Source: Corynebacterium sp. MSK297 (GTDB taxonomy: Bacteria > Actinomycetota > Actinomycetes > Mycobacteriales > Mycobacteriaceae). From it: a stretch of 64,000 nucleotides of DNA. Below, piece after piece: positions 8,212-15,496 of the stretch. How positions within the stretch are numbered: position 1 is the stretch's first letter; the number at the start of each line of letters is the position of its first letter. Below the pieces are notes generated by a model, which saw nothing but the letters and a program-made list of their open reading frames with translations, was not told the DNA's origin and did not search any database. The stretch is taken from the NCBI RefSeq assembly GCF_030232885.1, contig NZ_JASPGD010000002.1, positions 124,001 through 188,000 on the forward strand, written 5' to 3'. The position numbers and the translations under genes are program-made.

Positions 8212-9561
8212 CTACGGGCTCGGAGTTTCAGCCGCTAAGCGTGCGCGCTGTTGCTGCTGAGACTCCAAGCGCGGACGCGAGCCTGGCCCGTAGCCGAGAC
8301 GCCGGTGCACGATTTCCAAGGGGCCGTTCCACCCCAATGCCTCCCACAGCCAGGCCAGCAGCAGGGTGGCCAACCAGACCGCGAAGGCAATGACGATCAA
8401 CCCGGTGACTGTTTGGCCTTCTACCAAGTTCAACGTGAATGGCAGCACCAGGACCACGAAGAACACTGATTGCGCGACATAGCCCGACATCGAGTGCTTA
8501 CCCAGGGCGATGAATGGGCGCAATAGAAATGGCACATGCTGGGTTGCTGCATAGTGTTTTTGTACACCGTTGCATCCCAATGCAATAGCAGCAAGGATGC
8601 CCGGGCCGGTGAAGATGCCAAAGAAAGTATTTGCCGTCATCAGCGGGGTGGCCATATCCGGGTTGACAATTCCCAGTTCTGCCAGCCCCCACGGCAGGCC
8701 AATGCCGAAGCAAATCAGTGCAGCGATTACTGCCCACACCACTAATTCTTTTCGATGCGCGTCGACGTCGGCAAGCACACCACGGCGTGCCCACACAAAG
8801 CCCAACAGAATTACCGGAAGCAGCGTGAACGCGACGAAAATTGCTGCAAACGGTGCGAGTACCGCCACAACCAGGTTATCGAGCACATATTCGCCGTAAT
8901 GCGCGGTTGGCTCGGTATTTGCCCACAACCCACCGGAGAACGGGCCCGCATCATCGAATAACGGTGACTCAATGCTGGCCACCACAGCAAGACCGCCTGC
9001 CAGTGCGTTGAGCGCGAATAATACGCCGATGATCCAACCTAAAGTCTTGTTACGCAGTGACAACATCGTCGCGACGATTAATCCCATGATGCCGTAAGAG
9101 AACATGATGTCGCCGAAAAACAAGAACACGATGTGGGCTAGACCGAATAGAGCGAGGAAGAAGTACCGACGGAGAATAATGTGCCGGGCGCGGGGAAGGG
9201 GGAAGGACTTCTTCCACAAGCTGATGGTGATCAAACCGATGCCGAAGCCGAGCAGTGTGGAAAACATGGGTAGACCACGCACGTGCACAAACATCGCAGA
9301 AAAAATCGTGCCGATGGCATCCACGAGCGATCCGTCCACGTAGCCGCCGAAATACGACGGTGTGGCGTGCTGAGCCTGCTGGCTTGGGTTATCGATGATC
9401 CATGCCGTTTGTATGTTTGCCAGTGCGATGCCGAGCAACGCGATACCGCGGGCAAAATCAGGGGCGATCATGCGTGGGGTAGGCGATGGCGGGTTCTGCG
9501 GTGCCGGGTTTTCCGGCGGTGGGGTACTTGTTTGCGGGTGTGGTGCAGGCTGATTCTGCAT
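8212..9561 (-). CDS. DUF418 family membrane protein
   Basis: 449 residues from the ATG at 9561, chosen because GGGAG lies six bases upstream; an in-frame start at 9612 would add 17 residues. A Pro-rich cytoplasmic N-terminus (TSTPPPENPAPQNPPSPTP) precedes about ten hydrophobic helices. Family hallmarks are PDFARGIALLGIALANIQ at the start and, near the C-terminus, PFIALGKHSMSGYVAQSV and WLWEALGWNGPLEIVHRRLGYG, typical of DUF418. Members are related to membrane acyltransferases; no substrate can be inferred. A DtxR-like box lies at 9622-9640, upstream of the gene. Confidence 0.8.
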   Translation of the reverse strand: MQNQPAPHPQTSTPPPENPAPQNPPSPTPRMIAPDFARGIALLGIALANIQTAWIIDNPSQQAQHATPSYFGGYVDGSLVDAIGTIFSAMFVHVRGLPMFSTLLGFGIGLITISLWKKSFPLPRARHIILRRYFFLALFGLAHIVFLFFGDIMFSYGIMGLIVATMLSLRNKTLGWIIGVLFALNALAGGLAVVASIESPLFDDAGPFSGGLWANTEPTAHYGEYVLDNLVVAVLAPFAAIFVAFTLLPVILLGFVWARRGVLADVDAHRKELVVWAVIAALICFGIGLPWGLAELGIVNPDMATPLMTANTFFGIFTGPGILAAIALGCNGVQKHYAATQHVPFLLRPFIALGKHSMSGYVAQSVFFVVLVLPFTLNLVEGQTVTGLIVIAFAVWLATLLLAWLWEALGWNGPLEIVHRRLGYGPGSRPRLESQQQQRARLAAETPSP

Positions 9562-9621
9562 AAAGGCTCCCAGCGTGGGTACTTCAGAGTTGAGTATTTC
9601 GGCGCCATCCAAGCGCTAAAG

Positions 9622-9640
9622 GTAGGTTAGCAAAACCACG
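9622..9640. promoter_or_regulatory. Candidate DtxR iron box upstream of the DUF418 gene
   Basis: GTAGGTTAGCAAAACCACG agrees with the consensus TWAGGTTAGSCTAACCTWA at about 13 of 19 positions, with an almost perfect left half. It lies 61 bases upstream of the chosen start. Only pattern match; no expression evidence. Confidence 0.3.
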
Positions 9641-9670
9641 ATTAACCGAGACGGTCAACCGTAAAGGGCA

Positions 9671-9730
9671 GCGGCGTCGGCGGGAGCGGCGTCGGCAAGT
9701 ACAATCCCGACAAGCACAACCCCGACAAGT
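9671..9730. repeat. 15-bp tandem repeats in the cyclase/DUF418 gap
   Basis: Two 15-bp pairs in a row: GCGGCGTCGGCGGGA/GCGGCGTCGGCAAGT (9671-9700) and ACAATCCCGACAAGC/ACAACCCCGACAAGT (9701-9730), directly downstream of the cyclase stop codon. Confidence 0.8.
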
Positions 9731-9734
9731 ACCG

Positions 9735-11261
9735 CTAGGAACGATCCGCCAACGTCGCACGTACAGGACGAGCCAGTTGTGTCATTTCGCCTCGCCCGCG
9801 CAGCTCGATGGATTTCAGGAATGTCCAGCGGGCTTGTTCTACTTCGTTGGCTCCGCGCAGGGTGGCGGCGTTGGTGAGAATTTGGCCGGGGGTATCTTTG
9901 GCCAATTCGGTCAGGCGGGCGGCCTGGTTTACGGCGTCGCCGATGACGGTGTATTCGAAACGGTCCGAACCACCGATGTGCCCGGCGACGACGTGTCCGG
10001 CGGCCACGCCGATTCCTGCGTGTAGTTCCAGGCCTTTCAGCTCTTCGCGCAGTTCGCGGGCGGCCTGCAGGGCAAGCGAATTCGCGTCCGTGAGCTGCAG
10101 TGGCGCACCGAACACAGCGAGCGCGGCATCGCCTTGAAATTTGTTGATGATTCCCCGGTTGCGGTGCACACATTCGACGACGCGCTCGAAAAACTGGTTG
10201 AGCTCATCGACGACTTCTTCCGGGGTGTGGCTCACGGCAAACGTCGTTGAGCCGATCACGTCGACGAACAACACCGCGACTTCGCGATCTTCTCCACCGA
10301 GCTCTGGCCGTTCCTCCAAGGCCTTGGTAGCAACTTCCGTGCCCACATAGCGGCCGAAAATATCGCGCACACGCTCACGCTCGCGCAGGCCTTTCATCAT
10401 TTCGTTGAAACCAGCTTGCAGCACGCCCATCTCGGATCCGTCGTAAATATCGACAGCCACATTGGATTCGCCACGGCGCACGCGGTTGATGGCGTCTTGT
10501 AGTTCTTTGATCGGGTCGATCACACTCATCATCGCGAACATGGTGCCGGTCAGGCCGGTGACGATGCCGGTGGCCGCCATGAGCAGTACAGGCGGGATCA
10601 AATCGGCTGCGTTATCAGTGAAATAATCCGCCTGGTGGGCGAAGAGCAGCAGCACAATACCTAGAATCGGCACGCCGGTGGTCATCACCCAGGTGGTTAA
10701 CAGCCGCACCTTAATGGGGGGTTCCAGGGTGGAATCTTCGAAACGGCGGGCGAGGGCTTCGGCTGCAACCGGGCGCACCAGGCGCTCAGCTTGGAGGTAG
10801 GTGATCAGGATGGTGATCATTCCGGTCAGGGACGTAGCCACCGCGACCACTAGCCCCAAACGTGCCGCATAATTACCAGCGAGGATCGTGGCCACCAAAA
10901 TACCGATGATCCACACAAATGCCGCCACCCCAGCCTGGTAGACTGGTATCCGCATCACCAGGTAACGCACCATATTCCGGTCGTGCTGTTCTGGGTGCCG
11001 CTGCCAATCTAGGACGGGCCGGAACAGCAAATAAGTCGCAGTCATGCCGACGAGAATCGCGAATACTAAATATGCGATGCTGATGGACAAAAGGTTGGGG
11101 GTTGCTTGCGTGAAATCCTCGATTTCCGGCATGGGGATGAAGAATCTCACGAACAGCATCACCGCGATGGCGCCGGTGATGTTGGCGCCGAGTACTGCGG
11201 TAGCAAACAGTGGCCATGAGGTGCCCCACAGCCACTTGATGCCACGCAGAAATCTGTTCAT
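9735..11261 (-). CDS. Membrane adenylate cyclase, class III, with HAMP domain
   Basis: 508 residues. Six hydrophobic helices occupy residues about 15-240, a HAMP linker about 242-300 (SVIDPIKELQDAINRVRRGE), and a class III cyclase domain about 325-480. Catalytic residues are complete: metal Asp334 (FVDVIGST) and Asp378, purine-selecting Lys374 (NKFQGDA), Asp442, and transition-state Asn445 and Arg449 (GDAVNQAAR). The Lys/Asp pair indicates ATP rather than GTP. It is the counterpart of Rv3645 and of CyaB of C. glutamicum by domain order and position between topA and the delta prime gene. It would supply cAMP for the CRP-type regulator GlxR (established for the genus). Divergent from holB. Confidence 0.9.
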   Translation of the reverse strand: MNRFLRGIKWLWGTSWPLFATAVLGANITGAIAVMLFVRFFIPMPEIEDFTQATPNLLSISIAYLVFAILVGMTATYLLFRPVLDWQRHPEQHDRNMVRYLVMRIPVYQAGVAAFVWIIGILVATILAGNYAARLGLVVAVATSLTGMITILITYLQAERLVRPVAAEALARRFEDSTLEPPIKVRLLTTWVMTTGVPILGIVLLLFAHQADYFTDNAADLIPPVLLMAATGIVTGLTGTMFAMMSVIDPIKELQDAINRVRRGESNVAVDIYDGSEMGVLQAGFNEMMKGLRERERVRDIFGRYVGTEVATKALEERPELGGEDREVAVLFVDVIGSTTFAVSHTPEEVVDELNQFFERVVECVHRNRGIINKFQGDAALAVFGAPLQLTDANSLALQAARELREELKGLELHAGIGVAAGHVVAGHIGGSDRFEYTVIGDAVNQAARLTELAKDTPGQILTNAATLRGANEVEQARWTFLKSIELRGRGEMTQLARPVRATLADRS

Positions 11262-11304
11262 AACTAACTACAATAACTGTCGACTGCCCGGCTAGACTAG
11301 TGGC

Positions 11305-12702
11305 GTGAATTATATGCGAGCCGCTTCGGCAACCGCCGACACACCTGCAGCCGCAACACCTGCAACATCTGTCACAAACGGCACAGATTCTGGATTTGCG
11401 GTCACCATCGCAGACCGCCTGCGGGACCACCCCCGCGTGCAGGAAACCATCATGGCTGCTGCGCGTGCAGCCGCGCAGACCGCTGCGATTCAGCGGCGGG
11501 GCGGCACACACAATGCGCTTGCCGAGGCATCAGCACAGACGCAATCACAAGGCCGAGACCATGCCCACGCCCATGCTGGAGCCCAAGCGCAAGACCAAAC
11601 CCATGCGATGTCCCACGCGTGGTTATTTACCGGTCCGCCGGGGGCGGGCCGTTCCACCACAGCGTTGAACTTTGCTGCTGCGCTGCTCTGTGAAACCCCG
11701 GGCGCCTATGGCTGTGGTGAATGCCAAGCCTGTCGTACAGCGATGACGGGCAAGCACACCGATGTTGTCCACGTCGTACCCCAGGAATTATCCATCGGTG
11801 TGGATTTCGTGCGCGATAACGTTGTCTCTTCTGCTGCCAAGCGTCCCACGGTTGGCGCCTGGCGTGTGGTGATTTTCGAAGACGCGGACCGGCTGACCGA
11901 CGGTGCCGCCAATGCACTACTGAAGACGATTGAGGAACCGCCCGCGCACACCGTGATCATTCTGTGTGCGCCGTCGACCGACCCAGAGGATTTCCCGCAG
12001 ACGCTGTGTTCCCGCTGCCGCCACTTGTACGTGCCGGCGTTACCGGTGGACACGATTGTGCAGATGCTTGTCGACGAAGGCGCGAGCGAAAACCATGCCC
12101 GGTTGGCGGCGCATACTTCGTTGCGTCACGTTGGCCGCGCCCGCAAGTTGGTCAACACCCCGGCGATCCAGCAGCGGCGTGCGCAAGCAATCAACCTCGC
12201 GGAAGCTATCTTTCACGAATCCGGGGGTTTCCAGGCCGTCGGACAGCTGGTCAAAGCTGTAGAAAAAGAAGCTAAGGAAAGCTACGCCGAGGCGGATGAG
12301 GCGGAAAAAGAACGCCTGCGCAATGCTTTGGGTATGGGGGCGAAAGGTAAAGGTACTCAGAAATCCGTCGCGGGTGGTGCGGGTGATTTACGCGAGTTGG
12401 AAAAGCAACAGAAGAAACGACAAACGCGGCGTTTGCGGGATGTGCTGGATCTTGCCTTGGTGGATCTGGCTGGGATCTACCGGGACGCGCTGATGATAAA
12501 GCTGGGCGCACAGGTGGATCTGACACATCCGGATTTTCAGCCGCTGGCATCTGAGTTGGCTGAGCATGTGGATGAAGCGGGGCTGGTGGAATGCCAGGAT
12601 GCGATTAGTCATTACCGCGAGCTTTTAGGCTTTAACGTCTCGCCGCAGATTGCTTTCGACGGGCTGGTGGGGCGTTTGCGCTGCGCATACCGGGTGCACT
12701 AA
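11305..12702 (+). CDS. holB: DNA polymerase III subunit delta prime
   Basis: 465 residues with a GTG start. The clamp-loader AAA+ module begins at about residue 33 (VTIADRLRDHPRVQETI). It continues with P-loop GPPGAGRST (110-118) and a zinc motif CGECQAC with an upstream Cys. Sensor/arginine features include DRLTDGAANALLKTIEEPP and LCSRCRHLYVP. Two features are unusual: a low-complexity N-terminal extension (about 30 residues, Ala/Thr rich) and a His/Ala/Gln-rich insertion at about residues 71-103 between the first helix and the P-loop strand. The subunit helps load the beta clamp. The gene lies divergent from the cyclase, as Rv3644c/Rv3645 do in mycobacteria. Other starts inside the extension are possible. 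Confidence 0.9.
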   Translation: MNYMRAASATADTPAAATPATSVTNGTDSGFAVTIADRLRDHPRVQETIMAAARAAAQTAAIQRRGGTHNALAEASAQTQSQGRDHAHAHAGAQAQDQTHAMSHAWLFTGPPGAGRSTTALNFAAALLCETPGAYGCGECQACRTAMTGKHTDVVHVVPQELSIGVDFVRDNVVSSAAKRPTVGAWRVVIFEDADRLTDGAANALLKTIEEPPAHTVIILCAPSTDPEDFPQTLCSRCRHLYVPALPVDTIVQMLVDEGASENHARLAAHTSLRHVGRARKLVNTPAIQQRRAQAINLAEAIFHESGGFQAVGQLVKAVEKEAKESYAEADEAEKERLRNALGMGAKGKGTQKSVAGGAGDLRELEKQQKKRQTRRLRDVLDLALVDLAGIYRDALMIKLGAQVDLTHPDFQPLASELAEHVDEAGLVECQDAISHYRELLGFNVSPQIAFDGLVGRLRCAYRVH

Positions 12703-12767
12703 CTGTTGCAGCCTCGCTGGTGTGGCGGTGTTAGTCCTGCCGTTTTTCATTGACGGCGACTATCGGC

Positions 12768-12773
12768 TAGAAT
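12768..12773 (+). promoter_or_regulatory. Probable -10 box of the tRNA-Thr promoter
   Basis: TAGAAT at 12768-12773 fits the corynebacterial -10 consensus TANAAT. No -35 at ideal spacing is seen: TTGACG at 12750 is only 12 bases away. A short CCCGC/GCGGG hairpin at 12802-12814 lies in the leader before the tRNA. Confidence 0.35.
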
Positions 12774-12843
12774 GCCAGTGTTGCTGTGATTGTGCAGGAA
12801 GCCCGCTATGCGGGAATCTTTCACGATTCCACACAAGCAACGT

Positions 12844-12919
12844 GCCATCTTAGCTCAGTCGGTAGAGCAGCTCCCTCGTAAAGAGCAGGTCAAGGGTTCG
12901 ATTCCCTTAGATGGCTCCA
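12844..12919 (+). tRNA. tRNA-Thr (anticodon CGT)
   Basis: A full cloverleaf: acceptor GCCATCT pairs with AGATGGC, D-arm GCTC/GAGC, anticodon loop CTCGTAA giving CGT (reads ACG), and T-arm AAGGG/CCCTT with loop TTCGATT. The discriminator is T, followed by an encoded CCA at 12917-12919. The innermost anticodon-stem pair is a C-A mismatch. The same tRNA follows the delta prime gene in related actinobacteria. Lower-GC accessory sequence follows directly. Confidence 0.95.
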
Positions 12920-12941
12920 CTACTTCAACTCTTATTCCGCA

Positions 12942-13409
12942 GTGATTTTGTTGATCTGTGTAGCATGGGGGATCGGCGCAAATACATCAGTTTTCCATCT
13001 TTCAGCGGAAGCGCGGCCATTGACGATAATGCGAAGGCTGGAACAAAAGCCGAAATATTTTTGTGAGATTGATAACAGTTTTGATACAGTGGCATCGACA
13101 GTGAAGGGGGAGATGTTGCAGGTGCAGAAAGTGCTCGATTTTTTTGGGTTCACTTCACGTACCGAAGGCTCAAATGACCAGCGAAGAAAATACGTCTTCG
13201 ACGACTTGAGACCATCTCTCAGAGCTCTGGTCATAGTGGTATCGCTGGGGCTAGCATTCCTTGTGGGATACATATCTCATCTTATTAATGTCAGTGCGTG
13301 TGGCTATAAGCTTATTCCTTTCTGGCTATTTCTACTTTCTTTTGCGGTTCTCATGAGACTAGGAATTCGATTTTGCTTGTTTCTTGAACAAAGAAAAATG
13401 GGAGAATGA
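12942..13409 (+). CDS. Hypothetical membrane protein
   Basis: Up to 155 residues from a GTG at 12942; an ATG at 13029 would give 126 residues, and neither has a clear ribosome site. Two hydrophobic helices are in the C-terminal half (around LVIVVSLGLAFLVGYISHL and LIPFWLFLLSFAVLMRLGI), with a polar N-terminal part. No family recognised. Its base composition is clearly more AT-rich than flanking housekeeping genes. It sits immediately after tRNA-Thr and before a decayed regulator gene, so it looks like accessory cargo inserted at the tRNA (inference). Confidence 0.45.
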   Translation: MILLICVAWGIGANTSVFHLSAEARPLTIMRRLEQKPKYFCEIDNSFDTVASTVKGEMLQVQKVLDFFGFTSRTEGSNDQRRKYVFDDLRPSLRALVIVVSLGLAFLVGYISHLINVSACGYKLIPFWLFLLSFAVLMRLGIRFCLFLEQRKMGE

Positions 13410-13460
13410 AACCTTCAAGCAGGCTGCTTCCCTTAATGCACTTGATGGGGTGCAGCTTGG

Positions 13461-15046
13461 TTATCCTTTGGTGGATCGATCTATACGATAACGCGTAGAG
13501 CGCTGTCCTTGTCGACGTTCCATCAGCACGATTCCGGCTGCTTGTAGTTGTTTGAGTGCATACCGAATTTGGCCAGGACTGAGTTCTGGTATTGCCTCTA
13601 CCAGCTCGGGAAATCTCATTGGTACCTGGTTTAGCTGAGCGATGATAGCTGCGGTATTCGTGCCGTGCACTGATGAAAAATCTGACGTTCTACGCTGCTG
13701 CGTACCTTTATCCCGTGGTGTCTCGTGTGAAGTATCTCGCGGACGAAGTACCCCGTCTTGGTAGGAAGCTAGCTTGAGTGAGCCTAGTTCTGTGAGAAGA
13801 TCATCTGCTTCGGACTGCCCGAGTGGGGCAAATTGCTTCCGCATTTGTCCTATTGACCAAGTCTCGCCTTGTGCTAATGAAAGCAGTAATTCCATTTGAA
13901 TAAGTGAGAGTTCTTGGTTATTTGCGAGTTTTTGCGCGTGCTGGCGTTGTTCCGCGGATAATCGAGGCTGTCTACGAAAAATTACTTTGAATTGTGCGCC
14001 GTTATCGAAAAATTGTGGACGAGTAAGATTGCTATCTCGGCAAGCTCGCAAGATTTCGGCGATGCCACCACCTTCCCCTTCGATCACCGAGCTGCCGTCT
14101 GAAGTCTTGACGTGGCGCATGAGGTCATACAAACGTTGGTTGACTGCAGATTTTGCCAGGTCTGGGCTTGTTAATTGTTCGATGCTGAGTCCATGAAGCC
14201 CACCTGGGTTGGTGATGATGAGACGTTCACGAGTTAATCGGATTTCTACGCTTTTACTACCACCTAACGAGGCAGCGCTGAGATCGCGGTGAACCAACGC
14301 ATTGGCTATCGTTTCTCTTATTGCGCACAGTGGAAATTCGCTACGTTTTTCATATGTCCACTGGTTTGATATTCGTCGATGGTGTCTGCATTGCGCGCTA
14401 CCCACGCAACTGCATCTTCCAAAAGATCTGGAACAGCACCCTCAAAAGTTTCGATATTACGGTTTCGTGGTCCACCAAATCCTTCTGGCATTCGCACTGC
14501 GGCTGTAACTCGTAAAGCCGGCTCGGCCGCTTGTGGGAAAAATCCGAGCCCGTACAGGCCAGAAACACTTAATGTACCGTCGGGAAGAATAACTTTCAGG
14601 GTACGTAGCAAATCCGTATCATTAACTACCTGGGACAAACGCCGAGAATACTGGCGAACTTCTGCTATATATCGTGAAGTTAATTCACTGTTCAAATCAG
14701 CGCGAGTAGTGCCAGGTACCGGTTCAGAATCTGTTTCGTGGCTTCTTGCTGCTATGAGTGATGCATTCCGGATTAGCTGCAAATCGTTCGCGTTCATTTC
14801 ATAATCGCCATCGCTTTGCCTCAGATATGCTTTGCCACGGTATCTGGCCGGTTTCTGCTCAGGTGATAGCGGATTTACGGTTATGGCTACCACGTTTTTG
14901 CCATCGATAGGGACAATGTCTGAGAAAATTTGTGGTGCCGGGTCGATGCTGTTTCGTGTTTGGGTTGTCACAGCCTTGATTATTTTTGCTGGCTCATTTA
15001 TTCCAGTGACACTGAAGTTTGTGCCTTCATCGACACCGAGCAGCAC
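13461..15046 (-). pseudogene. Truncated, frameshifted AlbA_2/Schlafen-type ATP-binding transcriptional regulator
   Basis: Two overlapping reading frames together encode one protein. The upstream frame (14318-15046) starts inside the AlbA_2 fold (VLLGVDEG, where a conserved N-terminal part of about 60 residues is missing). It ends after NADTIDEYQTSG. The downstream frame (13461-14405) continues with WTYEKRSEFPLCAIRETIAN and the ATPase-like block NALVHRDLS. Two predicted winged-helix segments follow, the last with QIRYALKQLQAAGIVLMERR. A one-base shift near 14345-14365 breaks the gene. Immediately upstream of the truncated start is an in-frame stop and an 11-bp inverted repeat. Such proteins often act as regulators in mobile or defence regions. 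Sequencing error could explain the shift but not the missing N-terminus. Confidence 0.7.
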
Positions 15047-15053
15047 CGTCCCA

Positions 15054-15088
15054 TTTCACACTGTAAAGGGTACAGTCACAGTGTGAAA
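15054..15088. repeat. Perfect 11-bp inverted repeat (operator-like)
   Basis: TTTCACACTGT at 15054-15064 and ACAGTGTGAAA at 15078-15088, spaced by 13 bases. It sits directly at the truncated 5 prime end of the regulator pseudogene, where a self-binding operator would be expected. Confidence 0.75.
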
Positions 15089-15265
15089 GTGTCTAGCGCT
15101 CTCAGGGTGTTTTTGCACTGTTGTTTTGTATTGTTTCAGTGTTGGTGCCGGGATAATAACTTGGTGGTCTGACCAGTGTTTTTGTGACTGCAGATGTCTT
15201 CCGCGAAAGTGAATATTCCGATTAGCGAGTGACAATATGCCATTGATAGACCCTAAAATCAGGTC

Positions 15266-15355
15266 ACAGTGTAAAAGGACAGTGTAAAACTGGCTTATAT
15301 TGTGAAACGCACACTGTGAATCACAGTCTGAAAATTGCAGTCTGGAAACTGCACT
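15266..15355. repeat. Cluster of degenerate ACAGTGTAAAA repeats
   Basis: ACAGTGTAAAA at 15266-15276 and again at 15279-15289 (13-bp periodicity), then GCACACTGTGAA near 15309, ACAGTCTGAAAA at 15323-15334, GCAGTCTGGAAA near 15337 and CACTGTGG near 15352. They share the half-site of the inverted repeat at 15054-15088. The 450-base gap 15047-15496 holds only these repeats, a GC-rich patch at 15380-15410 and a small stem at 15428-15448; no gene is seen. Confidence 0.65.
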
Positions 15356-15427
15356 GTGGCTCCGCAGCGTGAGCTTGGTACGGGCCGCGGCCGCGATGGC
15401 AGGGCCCGCTATAGCAAGCAGAAACCT

Positions 15428-15448
15428 CTAGCTAGCGGAGTTAGCTAG
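15428..15448 (-). terminator. Possible terminator of the acyl-CoA ligase gene
   Basis: CTAGCTA at 15428-15434 pairs with TAGCTAG at 15442-15448 (7-bp stem, 7-base loop). On the minus strand it is followed by GAGGTTTC, only a weak T tract. Confidence 0.35.
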
Positions 15449-15496
15449 CAAGCCCATCATCACCAGCGGCGCCCCGTTACTAGCAGCGAGCGGGTT

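Noticed and set aside
12920..15496. Direct repeat of the tRNA-Thr 3 prime end as an attachment site
   Set aside because: No second copy of the CCCTTAGATGGCTCCA type was found by eye downstream; only partial resemblance near 13430.
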